A stretch of 47,200 nt of DNA from Rubrivivax sp. (GCA_016788525.1 JAEUPD010000011.1:1-47200); one strand, 5' to 3'; counted from the first letter of the stretch, positions 7,947-17,644 are shown. The notes: a model not told the origin generated them from the sequence alone. Made by a program: numbers and translations.

Positions 7947-9237
7947 CACCCAAGGCGCGGCGCCGACGCTGCCGCCCGACGACCCGCTGCGCCGAGCGCT
8001 GCACGACGAGGTGCATTCGCGGCCCGCGGCGCGGGTGCGGCTGCCGGCGTGCGTGCGGTACGTGGCCGTTCTCAACGATGGCGTGTCGCGTGCCGACGAG
8101 GCGCGCCACCTGGCGACGTTGCCAGACGCCATGCCCGCGGGCGCCGGCGCGATGACCGAGCCGTACCTGCGCGTGCGCCTGCCCGGCGCCATGCTCAGGC
8201 GCGAGCACCACAGCGAGTTCACGCGCTACACCCTGGTGACGTCGCAGCCCGCGACGGCGGGTCGGGGCCAGGCCGTTCCGCCGCGGTGGTGGGCGGGCAT
8301 CCCCGGGCGCCTGTTCGCGGCCATCGAGCTGACGCTCGAAGAGGGCGACCTGTCGGACCTGCCGGCGGTGCTGGGCGAGCTGCGGCAGGGCTTCGGCGGC
8401 GACGAGGTCGTGGCCTCGCTGCTGGGCGACGGTTATGCGCTGGCCGTCACCGACTTCCGCGTGGCCGCCGACGGGGTCGAGCGCATCGTCGTGCGCTGTG
8501 CGCCGGGCACCTCGGCCACGCGCGCCGGCCGCATCGTGCAGCGGCTGCTGGAGCTAGAGACGTATCGGCTGATGGCGCTGCGCGGCCTGCCGGCGTCCAA
8601 GGCGCTGGCCGGCCCGCTGGGCGTGGCCGAGGCCGACCTGGTCGCCATCACCGCGCAGACGGTAGACCAGCACAGCGCCGACGCCGACCTGCTGGCCCGC
8701 CTCACGCTGCTGGCCGCGCGCATCGAGCAGGCCACGGCCGCCAACGGCTACCGCTTCTCGGCCACGGCGGCCTACCACGCCATCGTGCAGCAACGCATTG
8801 CCGAGCTGTGCGAGCGCGCCGTGCCCGGCACGCAGGCGCTGGGCGTGTTCATGCAGCGCCGGCTGACACCGGCGATGGCCACCGTGGCCTCGACGGCGCA
8901 GCGGCTGGCTGCCCTGTCGCAGCGCATCGAGCGCGCCGGCGCGCTGCTGCGCACGCGCGTGGACATCGCCACCGAGGCGCAGAACCAGCAGCTGCTGGAA
9001 AAACTCACGCGCGGCCAGGACCTGCAGTTGCGACTGCAAAGCACGGTCGAGGGCCTGTCGATCGCCGCCATCTCCTACTACGTGGTCAGCCTGGTGCTCT
9101 ACGGCGCGAAGGCCGCCAAGGCGGCCGGGTTGCCGCTGGAGCCCGAGCTGCTGGCCGGGGCGGCGATTCCGCTGGTGCTGTGGGGCGTGTGGCATACGGT
9201 GCGCAATATCCACCGGGCGCTGCGGGCCGGCGGCTGA
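7927..9237 (+). CDS. DUF3422 family membrane-associated protein
   Basis: The 436-residue protein matches what I know of DUF3422: an N-terminal P-x-R-x-x-L-x-x-E-V-H-x-R-P block (DDPLRRALHDEVHSRP), a long helical centre with ARIEQATAANGYRFSATAAYHAIV, and two C-terminal membrane segments (about residues 375-395 and 405-425, GLSIAAISYYVVSLVLYGAK and AAIPLVLWGVWHTV). The function is not established for the family. The ATG at 7927 overlaps the end of the ABC ATPase gene, so translation is probably coupled; GTG at 7933 is an alternative. The overlap suggests a link with the transporter, but this is only context. Confidence 0.85.
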   Translation: MPVAAADTQGAAPTLPPDDPLRRALHDEVHSRPAARVRLPACVRYVAVLNDGVSRADEARHLATLPDAMPAGAGAMTEPYLRVRLPGAMLRREHHSEFTRYTLVTSQPATAGRGQAVPPRWWAGIPGRLFAAIELTLEEGDLSDLPAVLGELRQGFGGDEVVASLLGDGYALAVTDFRVAADGVERIVVRCAPGTSATRAGRIVQRLLELETYRLMALRGLPASKALAGPLGVAEADLVAITAQTVDQHSADADLLARLTLLAARIEQATAANGYRFSATAAYHAIVQQRIAELCERAVPGTQALGVFMQRRLTPAMATVASTAQRLAALSQRIERAGALLRTRVDIATEAQNQQLLEKLTRGQDLQLRLQSTVEGLSIAAISYYVVSLVLYGAKAAKAAGLPLEPELLAGAAIPLVLWGVWHTVRNIHRALRAGG

Positions 9238-9313
9238 ATCGCGCGGACAGCCGCCGCGCCGTCGCGCGGTCTGGCGCGAACGACCCGCTGCCCGCGCCGC
9301 CACCCCTGCGCCG

Positions 9314-10108
9314 CTACGGCTTGCGCGGCGACTCCAGCATGCGCACCATCTCCGCGTAGCCGTGCGAGCGCGCCAGCTGCAGCGGCGTGCGGCCTTCGCG
9401 GTCGGCGAGCTGCGTGCTGGCGCCGCCGTCGAGCAGCGCGCGCACGGTGGCCTGGTGGCGCGGACCGCCGTTGCCCAGCACCACGGCCTCGATCAGCGCG
9501 GTCCAGTGCAGGTTGTTCACGTGGTCCAGCGGCGCGCCGGCAGCAATGAGCTGGCGCACCACGCCGTCGTGGCCCAGGTGCGCCGCGGCGATGAGCGCGG
9601 TGCCGTCGTAGCGGCTGGTGACGAGCCTGGCACTGGCACCCAGCTCGAGCAGCACACGAAGCGTGGGCTCGTCGTCGGCCACGGCGGCGATCGTCACCGC
9701 GTCGTAGCGGCCGGCTTCCAGCGCGGCGGTATCGGCGCCGGCCTTCACCAGCGCGCGCACCGCCTCGCGCTGGCGCGCGAAGGTCGCCACGTGCAGCGGC
9801 GTGCGGCCGTGGTCGTCGCGCGCTTCCAGTGCCGGCTTGCCGGTGGCCAGGCGGCCGATGGCCTCGAGGTCGCCACGGTACGCCGCGGCGTGCAGGCCGC
9901 GATAGGCCTGCACCTGCGCCGGCGAAGGCGGTACCTGTGCACGGGCCGTCGGCGCCCACGTCAGCACCAGCAGGCACGCGAGGGCCAAGGCCCACGCCAG
10001 CGGCGCGAATGCAGCCGCCGGCGCGCCGGCGGCCACCGGGCCGGCAAGGAGTGGCCCGGGGCGCCAGACCCCCCGGCGCAGGCCGGCATCAAGGCATCGT
10101 CTGAGCAT
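9314..10108 (-). CDS. Exported ankyrin-repeat protein
   Basis: The 264-residue product has a long N-terminus with a hydrophobic stretch (AFAPLAWALALACLLVLTWAPTA) and an AQA-type cleavage site near residue 58. About five ankyrin repeats follow, for example GLHAAAYRGDLEAIGRL, GRTPLHVATFARQREAVRAL, GTALIAAAHLGHDGVVRQLI and GRTPLQLARSHGYAEMV. It is likely periplasmic and a protein-protein interaction module; no catalytic motif is seen. The true start may be one of several downstream codons, since the signal peptide needs only the last 30 residues of the leader. It is oriented against its neighbours and interrupts the ABC transporter gene set. Confidence 0.85.
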   Translation of the reverse strand: MLRRCLDAGLRRGVWRPGPLLAGPVAAGAPAAAFAPLAWALALACLLVLTWAPTARAQVPPSPAQVQAYRGLHAAAYRGDLEAIGRLATGKPALEARDDHGRTPLHVATFARQREAVRALVKAGADTAALEAGRYDAVTIAAVADDEPTLRVLLELGASARLVTSRYDGTALIAAAHLGHDGVVRQLIAAGAPLDHVNNLHWTALIEAVVLGNGGPRHQATVRALLDGGASTQLADREGRTPLQLARSHGYAEMVRMLESPRKP

Positions 10109-10184
10109 GCGGCGATTGTGCTCGGCCTGTCTTCGGCGCCGGGCAGGCCAGGTGGGCGCAGAGGCCGTGAGCTATCGTCGCAAC

Positions 10185-11003
10185 ATGACCACCACGATGG
10201 CCCCGCCACCCGGCACGCCCGCGGCGCGACTCGCCGGCGGCCTGGTGCCACCAGGCACCGGCACGCTCTTCTACAAGGAGGTCCTGCGCTTCTGGAAAGT
10301 GGCCTTCCAGACCGTGGCCGCGCCGGTGCTGACCGCGGTGCTGTACCTGCTGATCTTTGGCCACGTGCTCGAGGACCGCGTGCAGGTGTTCCAGGGCGTG
10401 GGCTACACCAGCTTCCTGATCCCGGGGCTGGTGATGATGAGCGTGCTGCAGAACTCGTTCGCCAACAGTTCGAGCTCGCTCATCCAGAGCAAGATCACCG
10501 GCAACGTGGTGTTCCTGCTGGTGACGCCGCTGAACCACTGGGCGTGGTACCTGGCCTATGTGGGCGCCTCGGTCGTGCGCGGGCTCACGGTGGGGCTCGG
10601 AGTGTTCCTGGTCACCGTATGGTTCGCACCGCTGCAACTGGCGCAGCCGTGGTGGATCGTCATCTTCGCGGCGTTGGGCGCGGCCATGCTCGGGTCGCTG
10701 GGCCTGATCGCGGGGCTGTGGGCCGACAAGTTCGACCAGCTCGCGGCGTTCCAGAACTTCATCATCATGCCGCTGACTTTTCTCAGCGGCGTCTTCTACT
10801 CGGTGCACTCGCTGCCGGCGGTGTGGCAGGCGGTGAGCCACCTGAACCCGTTCTTCTACATGATCGACGGCTTCAGGCGCGGCTTCTTCGGCGCCAGCGA
10901 TGTCTCGCCTTGGCTGAGCCTGGCGGTGGTGGGAACGAGCTTTGCGCTGGTGGCGGCGGTGACGCTGCGGCTGCTGGCTACGGGGTACAAGCTCAGGCCG
11001 TAG
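10185..11003 (+). CDS. ABC-2 type transporter permease
   Basis: The 272-residue protein has an N-terminal cytoplasmic segment (GTLFYKEVLRFWKVAFQTV) and six membrane helices, with the ABC-2 family block FIIMPLTFLSGVFYSVHSLP and HLNPFFYMIDGFRRGFFG. These are hallmarks of YadH-type permeases. It should form a half-transporter dimer with the ATPase encoded at 6981-7946. The ATG at 10185 was chosen because the frame upstream is not membrane-like and MTTTMAPPPGT is a common type of N-terminus. The stop is followed at once by a GC-rich hairpin repeat. Confidence 0.92.
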   Translation: MTTTMAPPPGTPAARLAGGLVPPGTGTLFYKEVLRFWKVAFQTVAAPVLTAVLYLLIFGHVLEDRVQVFQGVGYTSFLIPGLVMMSVLQNSFANSSSSLIQSKITGNVVFLLVTPLNHWAWYLAYVGASVVRGLTVGLGVFLVTVWFAPLQLAQPWWIVIFAALGAAMLGSLGLIAGLWADKFDQLAAFQNFIIMPLTFLSGVFYSVHSLPAVWQAVSHLNPFFYMIDGFRRGFFGASDVSPWLSLAVVGTSFALVAAVTLRLLATGYKLRP

Positions 11004-11066
11004 TGGGCCCACCCCCGAAGCGCCTTCGGCTTTGCCCCCTCGAGGGGGCAACGCCAGCGGCCCGGC
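11004..11066 (+). repeat. Stop-abutting GC hairpin repeat (copy 2)
   Basis: The repeat begins immediately after the permease TAG. It contains GCCTTCGGC, then the palindrome TTGCCCCC-TCGA-GGGGGCAA (11032-11051), then CGCCAGCGGCCCGGC. The segment at 34800-34865, read on the minus strand, has the same order of blocks and shares GGGGGCAACGCCAGCGGCCC. It is likely a dispersed repeat with terminator-like structure but no U-tract. Confidence 0.7.
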
Positions 11067-11126
11067 AAAGCCGGCGCCGCGGCGTTCGCTGGCCTGGGCA
11101 GGCCGCGGCGTCTCGGAAGCCCCAGC

Positions 11127-11132
11127 GATAAT
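11127..11132 (+). promoter_or_regulatory. Candidate -10 element for clpP-bolA
   Basis: GATAAT lies 27 bp upstream of the clpP start. The ribosome site GGAG at 11148-11151 follows. No clear -35 is present. Confidence 0.3.
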
Positions 11133-11159
11133 CGATGTTCGCCTTCCGGAGCCAGGTTC

Positions 11160-11750
11160 ATGCCCACCGACCCCACCCCCGCCGACGAAGCCAAGGCCGC
11201 GCCGCGCGGCAGCCTGATCGAGAACCTGAGCCTGAAGTCGCGCTTCGTGCTCGTGTTCGGCGAGATCGACGACAAGACGGCGCGCCAGACCTGCGAGCGG
11301 CTGATCCTGCTGGCGCAGGAGAGCGAAGCGCCGATCCAGCTGCTGATCAGCTCGCCGGGCGGCCACGTGGAGAGCGGCGACGCCATCCACGACATGATCC
11401 GCTTCGTGCGCGCGCCGGTCACCACCATCGGCAGCGGCTGGGTGGCCAGCGCCGGCACGCACATCTTCCTGGCCGCGCCCAAGGAGCGCCGCGTGTGCCT
11501 GCCCAACACGCGCTTCATGATCCACCAGCCCGCGGGCGGCGCCGGCGGCCGCGCCACCGACATCGCCATCCAGGCCAAGGAGATCATCAAGACGCGCGAG
11601 CGCATCGCCAAGGTGATCGCGCGCGAAACCGGCCACAAGCTGGACAAGGTGCTGGCCGACATGGAGCGCGACTACTGGATGAGCGCGGAGGAGGCGGTGG
11701 CCTACGGCATCGTCTCGCGCATCATCGAGCGCCACAAGGACCTGAGCTGA
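11160..11750 (+). CDS. clpP: ClpP-family serine peptidase subunit
   Basis: The 196-residue protein is a ClpP homologue with an intact triad by position: Ser97 in GWVASAGTH, His122 in MIHQPAGGAGG and Asp171 in ERDYWMSAEEA. The LLISSPGGHVESGDAIHDMI block and the AKEIIKTRERIAKVIA helix are also conserved. It differs from the housekeeping ClpP next to clpX: the nucleophile elbow is GWVASAG rather than GQAASMG, and the axial N-terminal loop is unusual (RGSLIENLSLKSRFVLVFGEI). It is therefore probably a second ClpP paralogue whose partner ATPase is not in the window. GGAG sits 8 bp before the ATG. Its stop overlaps the bolA start (ATGA), so the two are translationally coupled. Confidence 0.9.
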   Translation: MPTDPTPADEAKAAPRGSLIENLSLKSRFVLVFGEIDDKTARQTCERLILLAQESEAPIQLLISSPGGHVESGDAIHDMIRFVRAPVTTIGSGWVASAGTHIFLAAPKERRVCLPNTRFMIHQPAGGAGGRATDIAIQAKEIIKTRERIAKVIARETGHKLDKVLADMERDYWMSAEEAVAYGIVSRIIERHKDLS

Positions 11751-12031
11751 TGAGCGAACCCACCGCCGCCGAGGTGCGCGCGTTCATCGCCGCCGGGCTG
11801 CCGTGCACGCACGTCGAGGTGGAAGGCGACGGCCGCCACTTCTTCGCCACCATCGTCTCGGCCGAGTTCGAAGGCCTGCCGCGCGTGCGGCGCCACCAGC
11901 GGGTCTACGCGGCGCTGGGCGATAGAATGCGCGAACAGATCCACGCGTTGTCGATGAAGACGCTGACTCCGGCCGAATACGACGCTGCCCCCGCCGCAGC
12001 GCCGGCCGCCACGCCGCACCACCACCATTGA
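11750..12031 (+). CDS. BolA/IbaG family protein
   Basis: The 93-residue protein is a small BolA-like protein: [21 protein letters not shown], then [18 protein letters not shown] and [13 protein letters not shown] match the family core, including the conserved His of the RHQ(R/L)VY motif used with Fe-S glutaredoxins. The C-terminus is an Ala/Pro-rich tail ending in four His. It starts at an ATG inside the clpP stop. In many Burkholderiales a gene of this family sits between the ABC permease and murA-hisG; here clpP precedes it and no murA follows (12032-12196 is non-coding). Confidence 0.9.
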   Translation: MSEPTAAEVRAFIAAGLPCTHVEVEGDGRHFFATIVSAEFEGLPRVRRHQRVYAALGDRMREQIHALSMKTLTPAEYDAAPAAAPAATPHHHH

Positions 12032-12196
12032 CCCTCCCTGCGGTGCGCCGCGGGGGGCCGCAGCGCGCCGCGTGCCTGCCGTGTCAAGGGTGGTGCAGCG
12101 CAGGGCAGCCAGGCGGGTCCTCTCTCCAGCCAGCCCAAGCGCGCGCACCGGTCGAGAAGAGCCTTTCCGCAAGACTCACCCGCCCACGCCGCCACC

Positions 12197-12874
12197 ATGA
12201 TCACCCTCGCCCTTTCCAAGGGCCGCATCTACGACGACTCGCTGCCGCTGCTGGCCGCGGCCGGCATCGAGGTGCGGGACGACCCCGAGCGCACGCGCAA
12301 GCTCATCCTGGCCACCAACCGGCCCGACCTGCGCGTGGTGCTGGTGCGTGCCACCGACGTGCCCACCTACGTGCAGCATGGTGGGGCCGACCTCGGCGTG
12401 GCGGGCCTGGACGTGCTGCTGGAGCATGGGGCCGAGGCCGGCAACGCGGGCGGCAGCACGGGCCTGTACCGGCCGCTGGACCTGGGCATCGCGCGCTGCC
12501 GGCTGAGCGTGGCCACGCGCGAGGACTTCGACTACGCGAGCGCCGTGCGCCAGGGTTCGCGCATCCGCGTGGCCACCAAGTACACGCAGGCGGCGCGCGC
12601 GCACTTCGCGGCCAAGGGCGTGCATGTCGACCTCATCAAGCTTTATGGTTCGATGGAGCTGGCGCCACTCACGGGGCTGGCCGACGCCATCGTCGACCTC
12701 GTCTCCACCGGCGGCACGCTGAAGGCGAACCGCCTGGTCGAAGTGGAACGCATCATGGACGTCTCGGCACGCCTGGTGGTCAACGCGGCGGCGCTGAAGG
12801 TCAAGCGCGAACCGCTGCGGGCGCTGATCGATGCCTTCGAGGCCGCGGTCGCAAACGGCGCCGGCACCCCATGA
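12197..12874 (+). CDS. hisG: ATP phosphoribosyltransferase, short form
   Basis: HisG joins ATP and PRPP in the first step of histidine synthesis. The 225-residue product is the short form, lacking the C-terminal regulatory ACT-like domain, and so should need the HisZ regulatory subunit, which is not in this window. Visible blocks: [11 protein letters not shown] at the start, [28 protein letters not shown] and the PRPP-binding region [25 protein letters not shown]. The ATG at 12197 gives the canonical N-terminus. The stop overlaps the hisD start (ATGA). It opens the his cluster; no attenuator-like leader is seen in the 165 bp before it. Confidence 0.96.
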   Translation: MITLALSKGRIYDDSLPLLAAAGIEVRDDPERTRKLILATNRPDLRVVLVRATDVPTYVQHGGADLGVAGLDVLLEHGAEAGNAGGSTGLYRPLDLGIARCRLSVATREDFDYASAVRQGSRIRVATKYTQAARAHFAAKGVHVDLIKLYGSMELAPLTGLADAIVDLVSTGGTLKANRLVEVERIMDVSARLVVNAAALKVKREPLRALIDAFEAAVANGAGTP

Positions 12875-15378
12875 GCGCTGCGGTGAAGATCGCCCGGCTG
12901 TCGACCGCGGCCGCGGGTTTCGAGCAGCAGCTCACCCGGCTGCAGCACTGGTCGGAAGACACCGACGCGGCGGTCGAGCACGCGGTCGGCGAGATCCTCG
13001 CCGACGTGCGCCGGCGCGGCGACGCGGCGGTGCTGGAGTACACCGCCCGCTTCGACGGGCTGCAGGCCGCGAGCGTGGCCGCGCTCGAAGTCCCGCGGGC
13101 CGATCTGGCCGCGGCACTGGAGGCCATCACGCCCGCGCAGCGCGGCGCACTCGAAACCGCCGCCGCGCGCATCCGCACCTATCACGAGCGCCAGATCGAA
13201 GCTTGCGGCCGCGGCTTCAGCTACCGCGATGCCGATGGCACGCTGCTGGGCCAGAAGGTGACCCCGCTGGATCGCGTGGGCATCTATGTGCCCGGCGGCA
13301 AGGCGGCGTATCCGTCGAGCCTGCTGATGAACGCGGTGCCGGCCAAGGTGGCCGGCGTCGGCGAGATCGTGATGGTGGCGCCCACGCCGGTGGCCGGCAG
13401 CGTGGCCACCGGCGGCAAAGGCAGCAACGGCAACACGGCGGCGCGCGGCGATCGCAGCCCGCTCGTGCTGGCCGCCGCGGCGATCGCCGGCGTCGACCGC
13501 GTGTTCACGATCGGCGGCGCTCAGGCGGTGGCGGCGCTGGCGTACGGCACGGCGACGATCCCGCGCGTCGACAAGATCACCGGCCCCGGCAACGCCTATG
13601 TCGCGGCGGCCAAGCGGCGGGTGTTCGGCCAGGTCGGCATCGACATGATCGCGGGCCCCAGCGAGATCCTCGTGCTGGCCGATGGCACAACGCCGCCGGA
13701 CTGGGTGGCGATGGACCTGTTCAGCCAGGCCGAGCACGACGAACTCGCGCAAAGCCTCCTGCTGTGCCCCGACGCCGCTTATCTCGACGCGGTGCAGGCC
13801 GCCATCGACCGCCTGCTGCCGGGGCTGCCGCGCCGCGACGTGATCCGCGCCAGCCTGGAGGGCCGCGGCGCGCTGGTGCTCACGCGCAGCATGGAAGAGG
13901 CGTGCGCCATCAGCAACCGCATCGCGCCCGAGCACCTGGAGATCAGTGCCCGCGAGCCCGCGCGCTGGGAGCCGCTGCTCAGGCACGCCGGCGCCATCTT
14001 CCTCGGCGCCTTCACCAGCGAGAGCCTGGGCGACTACTGCGCCGGGCCGAACCACGTGCTGCCCACGTCGGGCACGGCGCGGTTCAGCTCGCCGCTGGGG
14101 GTTCATGACTTCCACAAGCGCAGCAGCCTCATCGGGGTGAGCGAAGCCGGTGCGCGCGCGCTTGGCCCGGTGGCCGCGGAACTGGCCTGCGGCGAAGGGT
14201 TGCAGGCGCACGCGCGCGCCGCCGAGATGCGCCTCGAAGGCAGCGCCCCCGTTGCGGGCGCCGGCGGCACGCTGGCCGCGCGCATCCGCGCCACCCTTCG
14301 CCAGGACGTGCAGTCGATGCACGCCTATGCCATCCAGCCCAGCGCCGGCCTGCTCAAGCTCGACGCGATGGAGAACCCCTTCCGCCTGCCGCCAGAGCTG
14401 CAATCCGCGCTCGGCAAGCGGCTGGCCGCGGTGCCGATCAACCGCTACCCCGGGGCACGGCAGGCCGATCTGGTGGCGGCGCTCGGTGCCCACGCGCAAT
14501 TGCCCGCCGGATGCAGGCTGATGCTCGGCAACGGCAGCGACGAGCTGATCGACCTGCTCTCGGTGGCCTGCGATGTGCCACCGGGCGAACGGCCCGACGG
14601 CAGGGCCCCCACGGTGCTGGCACCGCTGCCCGGCTTCGTGATGTACGAGATGAGCGCGAAGCTGCGCGGGCTGCGCTTCGCCGGCGTGCCGCTGACGGCG
14701 GCGTTCGAACTCGACGAAGCGGCGATGCTGGCCGCCATCGAGCAGCACCGGCCGGCGCTGACCTACCTCGCGTACCCGAACAACCCCACCGCCAACCTGT
14801 GGGACGACGGCGTGATCGACCGCATCGTCGCCGCGGTCGGCGCGCAGCAGGGCCTGGTCGTGTTCGACGAGGCGTACCAGCCGTTCGCCTCGCGCACCTG
14901 GATGCAGCGCATGGGCGAGCCGGGGCACGAGCACGTGCTGGTGCTGCGCACGCTGTCGAAGTTCGGGCTGGCCGGCGTGCGGCTGGGCTACCTGTGCGGG
15001 CGCGCCGCGCTGATCGACGAAGTCGACAAGGTGCGCCCGCCCTACAACATCAGCGTGCTCAACGCCGAGGCGGCGCTGTTCGCGCTGGAGCACGCCGACG
15101 AGTACGCCAGGCAGGCTGCCGTGCTGCGCGGCGAGCGCGCACGGCTGCTGGCAGCACTCGCCGCGATGCCCGGCGTGGCCCCCTTCCCGAGCGAAGCCAA
15201 CATGGTGCTGGTGCGCGTGCCCGACGCGAAGCGCACCTTCGAGGGCCTGAAGTCGCGCGGCGTGCTCGTCAAGCACATCGACGGGCTGCACCCGCTGCTG
15301 GCCAACTGCCTGCGGCTGACGGTGGGTGCCCCGGAAGAAACGACCCGGCTCATCGACGCACTGCGCGAGAGCCTCTGA
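12871..15378 (+). CDS. hisDC: HisD-HisC fusion: histidinol dehydrogenase + histidinol-phosphate aminotransferase
   Basis: One open frame of 835 codons carries both enzymes. Residues 1-456 are HisD (L-histidinol to L-histidine, NAD-linked) with zinc ligands Q286, H289 (SQAEHDE), D388 ([10 protein letters not shown]) and H447, and catalytic E354-H355 (APEHLE). Residues 470-835 are HisC (imidazole-acetol phosphate to histidinol phosphate) with PLP Lys697 in [15 protein letters not shown]666 (FDEAY) and N638 (PNNPT). Codons 451-470 run through a short Gly/Ala-rich linker without a stop, and no ATG/GTG/TTG lies where a separate HisC would normally begin; the nearest is Met453. HisD also has a 15-residue Gly/Asn-rich insert near 173-194. 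ATGA overlap with hisG. A read-through at this point could be a real fusion or a sequence error at the hisD stop. Confidence 0.88.
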   Translation: MSAAVKIARLSTAAAGFEQQLTRLQHWSEDTDAAVEHAVGEILADVRRRGDAAVLEYTARFDGLQAASVAALEVPRADLAAALEAITPAQRGALETAAARIRTYHERQIEACGRGFSYRDADGTLLGQKVTPLDRVGIYVPGGKAAYPSSLLMNAVPAKVAGVGEIVMVAPTPVAGSVATGGKGSNGNTAARGDRSPLVLAAAAIAGVDRVFTIGGAQAVAALAYGTATIPRVDKITGPGNAYVAAAKRRVFGQVGIDMIAGPSEILVLADGTTPPDWVAMDLFSQAEHDELAQSLLLCPDAAYLDAVQAAIDRLLPGLPRRDVIRASLEGRGALVLTRSMEEACAISNRIAPEHLEISAREPARWEPLLRHAGAIFLGAFTSESLGDYCAGPNHVLPTSGTARFSSPLGVHDFHKRSSLIGVSEAGARALGPVAAELACGEGLQAHARAAEMRLEGSAPVAGAGGTLAARIRATLRQDVQSMHAYAIQPSAGLLKLDAMENPFRLPPELQSALGKRLAAVPINRYPGARQADLVAALGAHAQLPAGCRLMLGNGSDELIDLLSVACDVPPGERPDGRAPTVLAPLPGFVMYEMSAKLRGLRFAGVPLTAAFELDEAAMLAAIEQHRPALTYLAYPNNPTANLWDDGVIDRIVAAVGAQQGLVVFDEAYQPFASRTWMQRMGEPGHEHVLVLRTLSKFGLAGVRLGYLCGRAALIDEVDKVRPPYNISVLNAEAALFALEHADEYARQAAVLRGERARLLAALAAMPGVAPFPSEANMVLVRVPDAKRTFEGLKSRGVLVKHIDGLHPLLANCLRLTVGAPEETTRLIDALRESL

Positions 15379-15425
15379 CCCGTGCAGACCCCCGCAGACC
15401 CCAGCCACCCACGAGCGAGCCCGCG

Positions 15426-16022
15426 ATGACCACCCCGCGCACCGCCGACGTCCGCCGCGACACCAAGGAAACGAGGATCCGCGTCGCCGTCAACCTCGAA
15501 GGCACCGGCCAGGCTCAGCTCGCCACCGGCATCGGCTTCTTCGACCACATGCTCGACCAGATCGCGCGCCACGGGTTGATCGACCTGACGATCGAAGCCG
15601 CGGGCGACCTGCACATCGACGGCCACCACACGGTGGAGGATGTGGGCATCACGCTGGGCATGGCGGTGGCGCAGGCCGCGGGTGACAAGCGCGGCATCAC
15701 CCGCTACGGCCACGCCTACGTGCCGCTGGACGAGGCGCTGTCGCGCGTGGTGGTCGACTTCTCCGGGCGCCCCGGGCTGCACATGGACGTGGCGTTCAAG
15801 GCCGCGCAGATCGGCGGCTTCGACACCCAGCTGGCTTTCGAGTTCTTCCAGGGCTTCGCCAACCATGCGCAGGTCACGCTGCACATCGACAACCTGAAGG
15901 GCGACAACGCGCACCACCAGTGCGAGACGGTCTTCAAGGCGTTCGCGCGCGCGCTGCGCATGGCGCTGGCGCCGGACCCGCGGGCGGCCGGGGCGATCCC
16001 GTCGACCAAGGGAGCGCTGTGA
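15426..16022 (+). CDS. hisB: Imidazoleglycerol-phosphate dehydratase
   Basis: HisB dehydrates imidazoleglycerol phosphate to imidazole-acetol phosphate, the substrate of HisC. The 198-residue monofunctional form shows the metal-binding His clusters [29 protein letters not shown] and [18 protein letters not shown], and the central [11 protein letters not shown] block. It lacks the phosphatase half found in enterobacterial HisB. The ATG at 15426 leaves 47 bp after the hisDC stop. Confidence 0.96.
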   Translation: MTTPRTADVRRDTKETRIRVAVNLEGTGQAQLATGIGFFDHMLDQIARHGLIDLTIEAAGDLHIDGHHTVEDVGITLGMAVAQAAGDKRGITRYGHAYVPLDEALSRVVVDFSGRPGLHMDVAFKAAQIGGFDTQLAFEFFQGFANHAQVTLHIDNLKGDNAHHQCETVFKAFARALRMALAPDPRAAGAIPSTKGAL

Positions 16023-16051
16023 GTCCCTCCCGAAGCGCGAAGCGCGACTGA

Positions 16052-16705
16052 ATGGACACCGTCGCCGTCGTCGACTACGGCATGGGCAACCTGCGTTCGG
16101 TGTCGCAGGCCGTGGCGCATGCCGCGCGCGAGCTGGACGTCAAGGTCATCGTCACGGCCAACCCGGAAGAGGTGTTCGCCGCCGCCCGCGTGGTGCTGCC
16201 CGGCCAGGGCGCGATGCGCGACTGCATGCACGAGCTGCGCGCCTCGGGCCTGGAGGAAGCGGTGCGCGACGCCGCGGCGACCAAGCCGCTTTTCGGCGTG
16301 TGCGTGGGCATGCAGATGCTGCTGGAGCACAGCGAGGAACAGGACACGCCGGGCCTCGCACTCATCCCCGGCCGCGTGCGCCGCTTCCGGCTGGAAGGCC
16401 TGCGCCAGCCCGACGGCAGCCGCTACAAGGTGCCGCAGATGGGCTGGAACCGCGTGCATTGCACCGAGGCGGCCTCACACCACCCCTTGTGGCGTGGCGT
16501 GGCCGACGGCAGCTGGTTCTACTTCGTGCACAGCTTCCACGCCGCACCCGACCAGCCGCGCCACAGCGCAGGTGAAACCGAGTACGGCGTGCGCTTTACC
16601 AGCGCGCTGGCGCGGGATAACATTTTTGCCACCCAGTTCCACCCCGAGAAGAGCGCCGCTCAGGGCTTGGCCCTGTACCGCAACTTCCTGCTCTGGAAGC
16701 CCTGA
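16052..16705 (+). CDS. hisH: Imidazole glycerol phosphate synthase, glutaminase subunit
   Basis: HisH hydrolyses glutamine and channels ammonia to HisF. This is a class I glutamine amidotransferase of 217 residues, with nucleophile Cys in [16 protein letters not shown] and the His-Glu pair in [13 protein letters not shown]. The N-terminus [14 protein letters not shown] is canonical. It is 29 bp downstream of hisB. The partner HisF is encoded two genes further on. Confidence 0.96.
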   Translation: MDTVAVVDYGMGNLRSVSQAVAHAARELDVKVIVTANPEEVFAAARVVLPGQGAMRDCMHELRASGLEEAVRDAAATKPLFGVCVGMQMLLEHSEEQDTPGLALIPGRVRRFRLEGLRQPDGSRYKVPQMGWNRVHCTEAASHHPLWRGVADGSWFYFVHSFHAAPDQPRHSAGETEYGVRFTSALARDNIFATQFHPEKSAAQGLALYRNFLLWKP

Positions 16706-16733
16706 CCGGCCGCCGCCGAACCGCCCTCGCACG

Positions 16734-16760
16734 CTGCGCCTACTGCGCCTACTGCGCCCA
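16734..16760 (+). repeat. 9-bp tandem repeat, three units
   Basis: CTGCGCCTA, CTGCGCCTA and CTGCGCCCA follow each other in the hisH-hisA spacer. A C-rich tract at 16791-16813 follows. It looks like simple slippage sequence; no function is evident. Confidence 0.75.
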
Positions 16761-16826
16761 ACGCGCCCGCAGCCTCCGCCATCGGGCTTCCGCCCCCCCC
16801 CTTCCCCCACCCGCTCCTGTCGAGCC

Positions 16827-17579
16827 ATGCTGCTGATCCCAGCCATCGACCTCAAGGACGGCAAGTGCGTGCGCCTGCAGCAAGGCGACATGAACGCCGT
16901 CACCACCTTCGGCGACGACCCGGCGGCGATGGCCCGCCGCTGGCTGGAAGCCGGGGCGCGCCGGCTGCATCTGGTGGACCTGAACGGCGCCTTCGCCGGC
17001 CGGCCGGTGAACGAGGGCGCAGTGAAGGCCATCCTGAGGGCCGTGGGCGACGACATCCCGGTGCAGCTGGGCGGCGGCATCCGCGACCTCGACACCATCG
17101 AGCGCTATCTGGACGACGGCATCGGCTACGTCGTCATCGGCACCGCCGCGGTGAAGAACCCCGGCTTCATGAAGGACGCCTGCAGCGCCTTCGGCGGCCA
17201 CGTCATCGTCGGCCTCGACGCGAAGGACGGCAAGGTCGCCACCGACGGCTGGAGCAAGCTTACCGGCCACGAGGTGGCCGACCTGGCGAAGAAGTTCGAG
17301 GACTACGGAGTCGAGGCCGTCATCTACACCGACATCGGCCGCGACGGCATGCTCACCGGCATCAACGTCGAGGCCACGGTGAAGCTGGCGCAGTCGCTGT
17401 CCATCCCGGTCATCGCCTCGGGCGGGCTGGCCGGCCTGGCCGACATCGAGCAGCTGTGCGCGGTGGAGCCCGACGGCGTCACCGGCGTCATCTGCGGCCG
17501 CAGCATCTACACCGGCGCGCTCGACTTCGCCGCAGCGCAGAAACGGGCTGACGAACTGAACGGCAACGCCGCCGGGTAA
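16827..17579 (+). CDS. hisA: ProFAR isomerase (HisA)
   Basis: HisA is the (beta-alpha)8 Amadori isomerase that makes PRFAR. The 250-residue protein starts [17 protein letters not shown], with catalytic Asp in AIDLKDG and the second Asp in [14 protein letters not shown]. Phosphate-binding glycine motifs [16 protein letters not shown] and VICGRSIY are all present. It is separated from hisH by 121 bp holding a short tandem repeat, and is followed by hisF. Confidence 0.96.
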   Translation: MLLIPAIDLKDGKCVRLQQGDMNAVTTFGDDPAAMARRWLEAGARRLHLVDLNGAFAGRPVNEGAVKAILRAVGDDIPVQLGGGIRDLDTIERYLDDGIGYVVIGTAAVKNPGFMKDACSAFGGHVIVGLDAKDGKVATDGWSKLTGHEVADLAKKFEDYGVEAVIYTDIGRDGMLTGINVEATVKLAQSLSIPVIASGGLAGLADIEQLCAVEPDGVTGVICGRSIYTGALDFAAAQKRADELNGNAAG

Positions 17580-17644
17580 GCGCCCCGGTGCACCCGCCGA
17601 CCTGCCGCGCCCCGGGCCCGGCCCCTGACCCCGAAAGTGACCGC

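Noticed and set aside
12643-15408. Minus-strand 921-codon open frame
   Set aside because: Shadow of the hisD-hisC frame; no conserved motifs and amino-acid use typical of antisense frames.
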